NCBI GenBank assembly: GCA_045591035.1
Contig: JAZNSG010000049.1
Coordinates: forward strand, 1 to 30,135
Source of the DNA: SIG440 sp045591035
Lineage (GTDB): Bacteria; Bacillota; Clostridia; Monoglobales; Monoglobaceae
Length of the DNA: 30,135 nucleotides
Direction of reading: 5' to 3'
Every line of letters starts with the position of its first letter. Positions within the stretch are counted from its first letter, which is position 1. The notes below the pieces were generated by a model. It worked only from the letters and a program-made list of their open reading frames with translations. It ran no database searches and was not told the DNA's origin. Both the position numbers and the translations under genes were made by a program. Shown here piece by piece: positions 23,079 to 30,135 of this stretch.

Positions 23079-24347
23079 ATGTTTAAAGATACATCGAAAA
23101 TATTTATCCAGGCAGGAAAGGGTGGCGATGGTGCTGTTACCTTTCACCGTGAAAAGTATGTTGCGGCAGGCGGCCCTGATGGCGGTGACGGTGGTCATGG
23201 CGGAAATGTGGTTGCTGTTGCAGACAAGGATGTCAGCACTCTCATCGACTTTCGGTATAAGAAAAAGTACGTTGCCGAAAATGGGGGGAATGGTCGTGAT
23301 GGCAGACGAAGCGGGAAAAATGGTGAAGATTTGATTATAAAGTTCCCTTGTGGAACAATTATCCGTGACTCTGAAAGTGGAAAGGTTATCTGTGATCTTA
23401 AGAATGACGGTGACAGATTTGTTATAGCCAAAGGCGGAAACGGAGGATGGGGAAATTCCCATTTTGCAACAGCGGTGCGCCAGACTCCGAAATTTGCAAA
23501 GCCGGGACTTCCCGGTGACGAGCGTGAAATCACCCTTGAACTTAAACTGATTGCCGATGTGGGACTTTTAGGTTTCCCCAATGTAGGAAAGTCAACATTT
23601 TTGTCTGTGGTTAGTGATGCACGTCCAAAAATTGCAAACTATCACTTTACTACCCTTATTCCAAATCTTGGCGTGGTAAAGCTTGGTGAGGGCAAGTCTT
23701 TTGTGATTGCGGATATTCCCGGTATAATTGAGGGCGCTCATGAAGGCGTTGGCTTGGGCCACGATTTTCTTCGTCATGTCGAGAGAACACGGGTGCTTTT
23801 ACACTTCGTGGATGTTTCAGGGTGTGAGGGCAGAGACCCGGTTGAGGATTTTCATATAATCAACAACGAGCTTGAACGGTACAGTGAAAAGCTGTCACAA
23901 AAACCTCAGATTATTGTTGCCAACAAAATGGATATCCCATCTTTTGAAGAGAATTTTGCAAAGTTCAAGGCGGAGATGGAGTCCGAGGGATACACTGTTC
24001 TGGCAATTTCTGCAGTCGCTCATAAGGGTATTGATGAGGTGCTAAATTATACATCACGTTTGCTTGACCAACTTCCCGAGGAGGAAGACGATTATGAATA
24101 CCTTGACCTTGATGAGGTTCGTAAGGATGACAAAATTGAGATTACCATTGAGGATGGTATATATATTGTTGAGGGAATGTATATTCAAAAGATTGTTGGT
24201 TCCACAAACTTTGACGACTATGAATCTCTTCAATATTTCCAACGCGCTCTCAGAAAAGGCGGCATAATAGATATGCTTGAAGAAAAGGGAATAAAAGAAG
24301 GCGACACAGTGCATATGTACGGCGTGGAGTTTGATTTTATACCGTAA
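23079..24347 (+). CDS. obg: GTPase Obg (CgtA)
   Basis: Obg is an essential GTPase in 50S maturation and stress or sporulation control. The 422-residue product has the glycine-rich Obg fold (residues about 1-158, with GGPDGGDGGHGG and GGNGGWGNSHF) and a GTPase domain with P-loop GFPNVGKST near 165, DIPGIIEGAHEGVGLGHDFLRH and NKMD. A C-terminal OCT domain (about 345-422, EDGIYIVEGMYIQKIVG) follows. Start: ATG at 23079, 8 bases after AAGGGAG; earlier in-frame ATGs lie in rpmA or its terminator. In many relatives yhbY and nadD follow; here the transcript ends at a palindrome. Confidence 0.96.
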   Translation: MFKDTSKIFIQAGKGGDGAVTFHREKYVAAGGPDGGDGGHGGNVVAVADKDVSTLIDFRYKKKYVAENGGNGRDGRRSGKNGEDLIIKFPCGTIIRDSESGKVICDLKNDGDRFVIAKGGNGGWGNSHFATAVRQTPKFAKPGLPGDEREITLELKLIADVGLLGFPNVGKSTFLSVVSDARPKIANYHFTTLIPNLGVVKLGEGKSFVIADIPGIIEGAHEGVGLGHDFLRHVERTRVLLHFVDVSGCEGRDPVEDFHIINNELERYSEKLSQKPQIIVANKMDIPSFEENFAKFKAEMESEGYTVLAISAVAHKGIDEVLNYTSRLLDQLPEEEDDYEYLDLDEVRKDDKIEITIEDGIYIVEGMYIQKIVGSTNFDDYESLQYFQRALRKGGIIDMLEEKGIKEGDTVHMYGVEFDFIP

Positions 24348-24349
24348 TT

Positions 24350-24392
24350 AAAAATGGTTGCAGCTTTAAAGCTGCAACCATTTTTGTTTTTA
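24350..24392. terminator. Bidirectional terminator between obg and spoIVA
   Basis: Bases 24350-24385 form a perfect 36-base palindrome: AAAAATGGTTGCAGCTTT and its complement. A-runs and T-runs flank a GC-rich core, so it can end transcription on both strands. It starts 2 bases after the obg stop and ends 4 bases before the spoIVA stop. Confidence 0.88.
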
Positions 24393-25868
24393 AAGAATTA
24401 TACAAATAAGTCCGCCGGAGCCTTCGTTTATGATGCGCTGCAGGGTTTCCTGCATTTTCATCTGGGCATCGTCCGGCATTCGGGAGAGCTTGTTATGGAG
24501 TCCCTCATTCACAAGCTCGTGAAGAGATTTTCCGAAAATGTTAGACTCCCATATTTTTGTCGGATCTGTTTCAAATTCATTGAGAAGATAGTGAACCAAT
24601 TCCTCGGACTGTTTTTCAGTTCCAACTATTGGACTTACCTCGGTTTCGATATCAGCACGAATCATGTGAATTGAAGGTGCTGATGCTTTGAGACGTACCC
24701 CGAAACGACTGCCCTGCTTGACAATTTCGGGTTCTTCAAGGGTCAATTCGTCAATGGCGGGTGACACAATGCCATAGCCTTTTCGGGTTACTTCTTCAAG
24801 AGCTGATGCAACTTTGTCATATTTTGCCTTAATAACTGACATTTCTTTAAGGTGCTTCATAAGCTCTTCGTCATTATCAATTTCTATGCCCGTTAGTTCC
24901 TTTATAATGTCAAAATAAAGGGATTTTGGCAGATTAAGCTTCAAAGATATTGCACCGTTTACCATGTTGATTTCTGCTATATCAACATTTTCAACGCTTT
25001 CAAAGGTTTCAAAAATAGCGGGAAGGGAATAAACATCAGAAAGGCGAAGAGGTGACACTATGTTTTCTGCGATAAAATCCTTAAGTGAAACTTTAAGGGG
25101 ATGTGAATCCTCAAGAGCATCTGCCCATTCGGGAAGGGAAATGGCAATTTCTGTTACCGGAAAAGCAAGAAGCAAATTCTCAACGATTTTGTTTATATCA
25201 TCATAGGAAAGCTCCATACAGTTCATAGGAAGAACCGAGACGTTGTATTTTTCCTCAAGAATATTACGGTATTCTTCGGTGTGCTGTGAGGTGGGATTTA
25301 CGGTGTTTAAAATGACAATAAAGGGTTTTTTAAGATCTTTAAGCTCGTTTATAACCCTTTCTTCTGCAGGAATATAGTCTTCGCGGTCTATATCTGTGAT
25401 GCTTCCGTCTGTTGTGATTACTATTCCTACATTTGAATGTTCTGTTATGACCTTTTGAGTTCCTGTTTCGGCTGCCTGAGCGAAAGGAATAGGTGTCTCA
25501 GACCAGGGAGTCATAACCATTCTTGGATTGTCGTTTTCAATATAGCCAAGAGCACTGTCCACAATATACCCTACGCAATCAATGAGTCGGACCTTAAGGG
25601 ACAGATTATCCTCAAGGCGGATTTCTACTGCTTCATTGGGAATAAACTTTGGTTCGGTAGTCATTATCATTCGTCCCCCTGCGCTCTGGGGCAGTTCGTC
25701 AAGAGCACGTTCTCTTTTGTGGGGGTCTTCGATGTTCGGGATAACCATCATATCCATAAAGTTTTTGATAAAGGTGGATTTGCCTGTGCGAACAGGTCCA
25801 ACTATCCCAAGATACAGGTCGCCGCCCGTTCGTTCGGCTATATCGCTGTAAATGTTGTATTCGGTCAT
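24390..25868 (-). CDS. spoIVA: Stage IV sporulation protein A, spore-coat ATPase
   Basis: SpoIVA is made in the mother cell and polymerises by ATP hydrolysis into the basement layer of the spore coat around the forespore. The product is 492 residues, the same length as in Bacillus subtilis. It begins MTEYNIYSDIAERTGGD, has Walker A GPVRTGKST (24-32, Lys30), the middle domain, and ends in GGLICIIL, the C-terminus that targets it to SpoVM on the membrane. Start: ATG at 25868, 7 bases after GAGGAGG; an in-frame ATG 50 codons upstream adds sequence absent from the family. It is strong evidence that the organism forms endospores. Confidence 0.97.
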   Translation of the reverse strand: MTEYNIYSDIAERTGGDLYLGIVGPVRTGKSTFIKNFMDMMVIPNIEDPHKRERALDELPQSAGGRMIMTTEPKFIPNEAVEIRLEDNLSLKVRLIDCVGYIVDSALGYIENDNPRMVMTPWSETPIPFAQAAETGTQKVITEHSNVGIVITTDGSITDIDREDYIPAEERVINELKDLKKPFIVILNTVNPTSQHTEEYRNILEEKYNVSVLPMNCMELSYDDINKIVENLLLAFPVTEIAISLPEWADALEDSHPLKVSLKDFIAENIVSPLRLSDVYSLPAIFETFESVENVDIAEINMVNGAISLKLNLPKSLYFDIIKELTGIEIDNDEELMKHLKEMSVIKAKYDKVASALEEVTRKGYGIVSPAIDELTLEEPEIVKQGSRFGVRLKASAPSIHMIRADIETEVSPIVGTEKQSEELVHYLLNEFETDPTKIWESNIFGKSLHELVNEGLHNKLSRMPDDAQMKMQETLQRIINEGSGGLICIIL

Positions 25869-25890
25869 TTTTGTGCCTCCTCTGAATTTC

Positions 25891-25919
25891 GGTATGCTTG
25901 TTTTTGTTAAATCATATGC
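25891..25919 (-). promoter_or_regulatory. Possible sigma-E type promoter of spoIVA
   Basis: On the minus strand GCATATG (25913-25919) resembles the sigma-E -35 and CATACC (25891-25896) the start of the CATACA -10 box. The 16-base gap is slightly longer than usual and the -10 is imperfect. In Bacillus, spoIVA is under sigma-E control, which supports the guess. No sigma-A promoter of similar quality is visible. Confidence 0.3.
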
Positions 25920-26011
25920 TGCCAAGTTCTTTATTATGTTTTTATTTTTCTTGTTTGGAAGCAAAAAGTCCAAAATGTCACAAAAAGGCAGAACAGGATA
26001 CTGTTTCTCGG

Positions 26012-26040
26012 TTGACAATCATCAATGAGTGTGTTAAATT
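26012..26040 (+). promoter_or_regulatory. Sigma-A type promoter of the HAD / lipid kinase genes
   Basis: TTGACA (26012-26017), 17-base spacer, TAAATT (26035-26040), 37 bases before the ATG at 26077, which follows a GGAG ribosome site. Confidence 0.65.
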
Positions 26041-26076
26041 TATTATGTAGAAAAATATAATTTTAATGGAGAAAAT

Positions 26077-26691
26077 ATGACAGAAAACAAAAAGAAGTAT
26101 GGAATTTTTATAGATATTGACGGGACTCTGCTCGGTAAAAATACGGATGCTTTGAGAGAGAACATTGATACGATACAAAAGGTTCGGGCTCTTGGACACA
26201 AGGTTTTTGTAAGTACGGGGAGGTCATCTGCATATTTACCCGTTGAACTTGAAGCTGATAAGAATTTTGACGGAGTTATTACGGGAGCAGGGGCTCTTTT
26301 GAATATGGGAGGAAAGCAGCTCTTTAAAACCCTTATGCCCTATGAATACACAGAAAAATTTTGCAGATTTGTGTTGGATAACAATCTGCCGGGCGTTCTT
26401 GAGGGCGAGAAGAATCTTTATTATTTTGGTGTTATTGATAATCCTCAGGATGAATGGATAAAAGTAGGGGAAAACATATTTGATATGGTCAAAAATGAGA
26501 ATATCCCAATTGAGAAATTTACTATTATGGGTGAACTTCCGTCAGAAATTGATGAAATTATGGCTGAGGGTTGTTATGTATTGAGATTTCCCACATATGG
26601 TGAGATAATACGGAAGGACTGTGGCAAAGGAAAGGCTCTCATAAAAACTATGAAACTCTTGGGCTGCCTGTATCTCAAAGCATTGCCATAG
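26077..26691 (+). CDS. Cof-type HAD-family phosphatase, frameshifted: N-terminal and cap part
   Basis: The first frame gives 204 residues with HAD motif I FIDIDGTL (Asp13, Asp15), motif II STGR (46-49) and a type IIB cap domain, as in Cof/YwpJ sugar-phosphate or flavin-precursor phosphatases. It then runs into the out-of-frame tail LLGCLYLKALP and stops. The conserved lysine region DCGKGKAL is still in frame, but motif IV is not: it lies in the -1 frame immediately downstream (see 26646-26849). If A5 at 26643-26647 were A6, or if the ribosome slipped back one base there, the product would be one 257-residue protein of normal family length. As it reads, this part alone lacks the metal-binding GDSxND and should be inactive. 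Confidence 0.8.
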   Translation: MTENKKKYGIFIDIDGTLLGKNTDALRENIDTIQKVRALGHKVFVSTGRSSAYLPVELEADKNFDGVITGAGALLNMGGKQLFKTLMPYEYTEKFCRFVLDNNLPGVLEGEKNLYYFGVIDNPQDEWIKVGENIFDMVKNENIPIEKFTIMGELPSEIDEIMAEGCYVLRFPTYGEIIRKDCGKGKALIKTMKLLGCLYLKALP

Positions 26692-26849
26692 GAGACAGTA
26701 TGAATGATTCTGATATGCTTGATGTTGCGGGAATCAGTGTAGCTATGGGAAATGGAAACGAAACCATTAAAAAAACAGCGGATATCATAACGGATACTGT
26801 TGACAACGCCGGGGTAAGCAAGGCTTTAAAAAGAATTTTTAATATTTGA
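26646..26849 (+). pseudogene. Frameshifted C-terminal part of the HAD phosphatase
   Basis: Read in the -1 frame from 26646, the sequence gives NYETLGLPVSQSIAIGDSMNDSDML, then AGISVAMGNG and KKTADIIT, stopping at 26847-26849. This is HAD motif IV (GDSMND) and the standard C-terminal end of the Cof family, joining smoothly to GKGKALIK of the first frame. A separate start is possible at ATG 26700 but would leave out the motif's first half, so an independent 49-residue gene is unlikely. Confidence 0.75.
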
Positions 26850-26863
26850 CGGAGGTGCTGAAA

Positions 26864-27754
26864 ATGTCTAAAAAAATGCTGTTTGTTTTAAATCCTCTTT
26901 CGGGTAAAGGGGCTATTAAAAATCATTTTCTTGATATAGTTGACATTTTCACAAAGAACGGCTGGGAGGTTACGGTTCATCCTACCCAAAGTGCAAGTGA
27001 TGCTTTTTTCATAGTATCAAAAACGGGAAGTCGATATTCTCGCATTGTAGCTTCGGGCGGCGACGGAACTCTGAACGAAGTTATACGGGGACTTATGACT
27101 ATTGATGAAGAAAAGCGCCCTGATTTAGCATATATTCCATCGGGTACAGTTAATGATTTCGCTTCAAACATGAATATTCCAAAAAACATGAAGAAAGCGG
27201 CAAACAGAGCTGTTACAAATGAAAAGTTTAAGTGCGATGTGGGAGAATTTAACGACAAGAATTTTGCTTATGTTGCAGCGTTCGGGCTTTTTACAAATGT
27301 ATCATATGTTACGCCTCAACAAAGCAAAAATTTGCTTGGGCAGATGGCGTATTTCCTCGAGGGCATAAAACAGCTGCATACTTTGAAGTCATATAAAATG
27401 CGGGTAGAGTACGAAGAAAAGGTGATTGAAGACGAATTTATTCTTGGACTTGTGGGAAACAGCAATCATATTGCCGGTTTTAAAACTGCAAAGGCTATGA
27501 GAGCTGAACTTAATGACGGACTATTTGAAGTGGTTCTTGTGCGTCGCCCGAAAACACTTTTTGAAGTGAGAGATATTATGACGCGACTGGCAATGCAAGA
27601 TTTGAATTCGGATTTGTTTGTGTGCTTTAAGTCAGCTTGGGTGAACTTTTTGGCTGATGAGGAAATACAATGGACATTAGATGGTGAGTTTGGCGGAGCG
27701 GTATCCTCTGCAAAAATAACGGTAAACAAAGAAGCACTTTCTCTGATAGTATAA
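26864..27754 (+). CDS. Diacylglycerol/lipid kinase, YegS/BmrU family
   Basis: Family members phosphorylate diacylglycerol or related lipids, often to recycle diacylglycerol into phospholipid synthesis. The 296-residue product has LNPLSGKG (9-16), the catalytic loop ASGGDGTLNEVIRG (63-76), PSGTVNDFA for nucleotide binding and the C-terminal beta-sandwich ending in WTLDGE. Start: ATG at 26864, 8 bases after GGAGG (26851-26855); a TTG at 26846 would overlap the HAD stop and skip this site. It follows the broken HAD gene by 14 bases and is probably co-transcribed with it. DgkB or a glycolipid kinase are equally possible. Confidence 0.9.
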   Translation: MSKKMLFVLNPLSGKGAIKNHFLDIVDIFTKNGWEVTVHPTQSASDAFFIVSKTGSRYSRIVASGGDGTLNEVIRGLMTIDEEKRPDLAYIPSGTVNDFASNMNIPKNMKKAANRAVTNEKFKCDVGEFNDKNFAYVAAFGLFTNVSYVTPQQSKNLLGQMAYFLEGIKQLHTLKSYKMRVEYEEKVIEDEFILGLVGNSNHIAGFKTAKAMRAELNDGLFEVVLVRRPKTLFEVRDIMTRLAMQDLNSDLFVCFKSAWVNFLADEEIQWTLDGEFGGAVSSAKITVNKEALSLIV

Positions 27755-27791
27755 AGACTTTGAATGAGGCTTGATATAAATTGAACTTTAA

Positions 27792-28982
27792 ATGGGGTTG
27801 AGAATATTGGAAAAAACACCGCTTTCGTTGAGAAAACACATAGGAATATTTGGCAAGACAAATGTTGGAAAATCAAGCTTGTTTAATGGACTGTTAGGCC
27901 AGAATACTGCAATTGTATCTCAAATCAGCGGAACAACTACTGACCCGATTACAAAAGCGATGGAGCTGATTCCTTATGGTCCTGTTTCACTGATAGATAC
28001 AGCAGGACTTGGTGATGAAACGGTTTTGGGAGAAAAACGCATAGAAAAAACAAGGGAAATATTTGACCGCTGTGACTTGGCGATTTATGTACGGGAAGCT
28101 TCGGATACGAGTGATGAATTGGATTTCGGGAAACTTCCTTTTGTTAAGGTCTTTACCAAGATTGATTTAATGGATGAAAAGGTCCTTGAAAAGTGCAAAG
28201 CCGATAACCCTGATGCCGTGTTTCTTTCAGGATACGAAGAAGAAGATTTAAAAGAGCTGAAAGAAAAATTAGTGGAAATGCTGAAAAGACAAGAGCGTGA
28301 TGACGAAACACTTCTTGGAAATCTTGTGAACCAAGGGGGAACGGTGGTTTTTGTTATTCCCATTGATGAAGCAGCCCCTAAAGGTAGGCTGATTTTGCCA
28401 CAGGTACAGGCGTTGAGGGATTGTCTTGACCATGGAATAAAGGCGGTTTGTGTGACTCCAGAACTTTTGGCGGAAACTCTTTCAGAAACAAAAAATGTAG
28501 ATTTGGTTGTGACAGATTCTCAGGCTTTTGCTGTTGTAGAGAAAATTGTACCTGAAGATATTTCGCTTACGTCTTTTTCAATGCTTCTTGCAAACCAAAA
28601 AGGCAAAATTGCTCAACTTATAGAGGGAACAAAAGCAATAAAAGAGCTTCAGGACGGAGATGAGCTTCTTATGCTTGAGGCTTGTACACATTCTACCACT
28701 CATAATGATATAGGAAAAGTGAAAATACCGAATCTTTTGAAAAAAGTTACGGGCAAAGAACTCAAATTCACCCATCTTTCAGGGTATGATATTTCGGTTG
28801 ATTTGAAAAAGTTTAAGATGGTTATTCAGTGTGGCGGTTGTATGATAAACAAAAAGGCTATTCAAAGCAGACTGGAAAAATTTGAAGAAAAACAAATTCC
28901 GGTCACAAATTACGGTGTGGTTCTTGCTTATTTGACGGGTATTCTGGACCGTGCGTCCAAAATTTTCCTTGACAATAATTAG
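27792..28982 (+). CDS. hydF: [FeFe]-hydrogenase maturation GTPase HydF
   Basis: HydF is the scaffold that carries the 2Fe precursor, built with HydE and HydG, and passes it to the hydrogenase HydA. The product (396 residues from ATG 27792) has a GTPase domain with P-loop GKTNVGKSS (21-29), GTTTDP, DTAGL and TKIDL. A dimerisation domain follows, then a C-terminal cluster domain with Cys298-x-His300 and Cys347-x-x-Cys350. The residue before Cys347 is Gln, where many HydF proteins have His. The start is uncertain: no ribosome site precedes ATG 27792, whereas TTG 27807 follows GGGG by 9 bases and gives MEKTP, closer to relatives. hydE, hydG and hydA are not in the window. Confidence 0.95.
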   Translation: MGLRILEKTPLSLRKHIGIFGKTNVGKSSLFNGLLGQNTAIVSQISGTTTDPITKAMELIPYGPVSLIDTAGLGDETVLGEKRIEKTREIFDRCDLAIYVREASDTSDELDFGKLPFVKVFTKIDLMDEKVLEKCKADNPDAVFLSGYEEEDLKELKEKLVEMLKRQERDDETLLGNLVNQGGTVVFVIPIDEAAPKGRLILPQVQALRDCLDHGIKAVCVTPELLAETLSETKNVDLVVTDSQAFAVVEKIVPEDISLTSFSMLLANQKGKIAQLIEGTKAIKELQDGDELLMLEACTHSTTHNDIGKVKIPNLLKKVTGKELKFTHLSGYDISVDLKKFKMVIQCGGCMINKKAIQSRLEKFEEKQIPVTNYGVVLAYLTGILDRASKIFLDNN

Positions 28983-28997
28983 CCATTATTATAAAAT
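28969..28997 (+). promoter_or_regulatory. Sigma-A type promoter of the nucleotidyltransferase gene
   Basis: TTGACA (28969-28974), inside the last codons of hydF, 17-base spacer, TAAAAT (28992-28997). The start codon is 37 bases downstream. Confidence 0.65.
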
Positions 28998-29034
28998 GCT
29001 TATGTGGTAAAATAAAAAAAGTGAGGTACAAAAA

Positions 29035-29895
29035 ATGAAAACTACGTTGGTTGTTATGGCGGCAGGTATGGGTAGCAGATTTGGCGGACTTAAGCAAATG
29101 GAACCTGTTGGCCCAAACGGCGAATTTTTGATGGATTTCTCGGCATACGACGCAAAAGAGGCGGGGTTTGACAAGGTTGTTTTTATTATAAAAAAAGAGA
29201 TGGAAGAGGATTTTAATCGCATTGTTGGCGAAAGAGTGAAGAAGTACATTGATGTTGATTATGTATTCCAGTCAATGGATGAGCTTCCTGAGGGCAGAGT
29301 GAAGCCTTTCGGTACAGCCCACGCAATTCTCTGCTGTCGTGGAAAGGTGGATACACCTTTTGCTATGATTAATGCTGATGATTACTATGGCAAACGTGCG
29401 TATGTTGAAATTAACAACTTCCTCAAAACTGCAAAGAAGGGTGAGTATGCTATGGTGGCATATGACCTTGACCAGACAACAACTGAAAACGGAACGGTTA
29501 CTCGTGGCGTATGTCAGATTAAGGATGGATATCTCAAATCTATACGTGAGACCAAAGGAATAAAGGGTTATGAATATTGCGAGGACGGTGAAACCGTTCA
29601 CGAACTTCCCAAGGACACTGTTGTTTCAATGAACCTTTGGGGAGTGACACCGGAAATTTTTGATTATCTCGACAGAGAATTTGAGAACTTCAAGGCGAAT
29701 GCTGATATTATGAAGGATGAGTATCTTGTTCCCGGAGCCATTGACACACTCATCAAAAACGGCGAGGCAACTGTTAAAGTTCTCAGAAGTCCTGACCGCT
29801 GGTACGGAATGACCTACAAAGAGGATAAAGAGACTGTTGTTTCCGCACTGAGGGATTTTGTTGAGAAAGGTCTTTACGACGGGATTTCAAAATAA
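29035..29895 (+). CDS. Sugar-phosphate nucleotidyltransferase-like protein (NTP_transferase family)
   Basis: The 286-residue product opens with the nucleotide-binding signature MAAGMGSRFGGLKQ (8-21), has an acceptor-site GPNGEFLMDFSAYDA and the metal-binding NADDYYG near 112-118. These fit the GT-A-like fold of sugar-1-phosphate nucleotidyltransferases. It lacks the C-terminal left-handed helix of GlmU or GlgC. The substrate cannot be read from the sequence; choline- or sugar-phosphate activation is possible. GAGG lies just before the ATG. It has its own promoter and terminator and so seems to be a single-gene unit. Confidence 0.82.
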   Translation: MKTTLVVMAAGMGSRFGGLKQMEPVGPNGEFLMDFSAYDAKEAGFDKVVFIIKKEMEEDFNRIVGERVKKYIDVDYVFQSMDELPEGRVKPFGTAHAILCCRGKVDTPFAMINADDYYGKRAYVEINNFLKTAKKGEYAMVAYDLDQTTTENGTVTRGVCQIKDGYLKSIRETKGIKGYEYCEDGETVHELPKDTVVSMNLWGVTPEIFDYLDREFENFKANADIMKDEYLVPGAIDTLIKNGEATVKVLRSPDRWYGMTYKEDKETVVSALRDFVEKGLYDGISK

Positions 29896-29903
29896 CAATA
29901 CAA

Positions 29904-29940
29904 AAAACGGGCAAACCTTTTATGTTTGCCCGTTTTCTTT
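29904..29940 (+). terminator. Intrinsic terminator after the nucleotidyltransferase gene
   Basis: AAAACGGGCAAAC (29904-29916) pairs exactly with GTTTGCCCGTTTT (29924-29936) over a 7-base loop, followed by CTTT. Confidence 0.85.
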
Positions 29941-29953
29941 GATTTCGTTTTTC

Positions 29954-29982
29954 TTGACAGAGAAAGTTTTTTTTGTTATACT
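29954..29982 (+). promoter_or_regulatory. Strong sigma-A promoter of the topoisomerase subunit gene
   Basis: TTGACA (29954-29959), 17-base spacer, TATACT (29977-29982). An 80-base AT-rich leader follows, with GGAGGT at 30049-30054. Confidence 0.75.
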
Positions 29983-30064
29983 GTATATTGTGAAGAAATA
30001 TATGGAATTTTACTATATATAGGTGCTTTTTATTTAAGAGATTTATACGGAGGTATATTCAGAA

Positions 30065-30135
30065 GTGAGTGCAAACAGCTACAATGACGACAGTATTGTA
30101 TCATTGAAAGGTGCGGACAGGGTGCGAAAGCGTCC
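30065..30135 (+). CDS. Type II DNA topoisomerase subunit B (ParE/GyrB type), first 23 codons
   Basis: From GTG at 30065, 10 bases after GGAGGT, the frame stays open to the window edge. It contains YNDDSIVSLKGADRVRKRP, the conserved N-terminal segment of GyrB/ParE that leads into the GHKL ATPase domain. The LKGADRVRKRP form is, to my knowledge, typical of the second, ParE-like B subunit of Clostridia rather than of the gyrB next to oriC, but 23 residues cannot settle it. Confidence 0.8.
   Translation, partial: MSANSYNDDSIVSLKGADRVRKR

Noticed and set aside
25869..26018. Longer spoIVA start with 50 extra N-terminal residues
   Set aside because: The ATG at 25868 follows GAGGAGG and gives exactly the family's N-terminus and length; the extension is not part of SpoIVA and lacks its own ribosome site.
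1..30135. CRISPR arrays, insertion sequences, tRNA or phage genes
   Set aside because: No regularly spaced repeats, transposase-like frames, cloverleaf sequences or phage proteins were seen; gene order is that of a conserved chromosomal core.

Overview
This window reads as a chromosomal stretch from a low-GC, Gram-positive, anaerobic, spore-forming member of the Clostridia. Firmicute gene strings (remA-gmk-rpoZ; def-fmt-rsmB-rlmN-prpC-prkC-rsgA-rpe-thiN; rplU-rpmA-obg) are intact. Sporulation genes spoIVA and a spoIVFB-type protease are present. The [FeFe]-hydrogenase maturation GTPase gene hydF points to fermentative hydrogen metabolism. The genus cannot be told from the sequence. Nearly every base is coding, intergenic gaps are short, and there are no tRNA, rRNA, insertion sequence, phage or CRISPR features.

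Layout. (1) 1-839, minus: a class III aminotransferase cut by the left edge, with its own promoter. (2) 1071-2828, minus: rqcH, divergent from (3) a long plus-strand cluster, 3011-18394: yicC, remA, gmk, rpoZ, a hairpin terminator, then priA, def, fmt, a membrane zinc peptidase (yugP type), rsmB, rlmN, prpC, prkC, rsgA, rpe, thiN and a secreted protein with a duplicated C-terminal module. Several of these genes overlap by 4-11 bases, which suggests translational coupling. (4) 18428-19586, minus: a two-gene sporulation unit, a short SpoIVFA-like membrane protein and a SpoIVFB-like protease, convergent with cluster 3 across a palindromic terminator. (5) 19719-24347, plus: a radical SAM protein and its DUF2344 partner, then rplU with a structured leader, rpmA, a terminator and obg. 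(6) 24390-25868, minus: spoIVA, convergent with obg across a perfect 36-base palindrome. (7) 26077-28982, plus: a HAD phosphatase gene broken by a -1 frameshift, a YegS/BmrU-type lipid kinase and hydF. (8) 29035-29895: a nucleotidyltransferase with its own promoter and terminator. (9) From 30065: the first codons of a type II topoisomerase B subunit.

The main theme is translation and ribosome care: start (fmt), N-terminal processing (def), rRNA modification (rsmB, rlmN), subunit maturation (rsgA, obg), ribosomal proteins L21 and L27, and rescue of stalled chains (rqcH). These sit beside nucleotide supply (gmk), transcription (rpoZ), replication restart (priA) and the PrkC/PrpC phospho-signalling pair. 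I see no clearly new multi-gene system. The most useful departures from the usual pattern are: a SpoIVFA-like protein with no LytM/M23 domain; L27 without its usual cleavable extension together with absence of the Prp protease gene; the frameshifted HAD gene; the duplicated-module secreted protein; and a 12-bp inverted repeat between the sporulation unit and the radical SAM gene.
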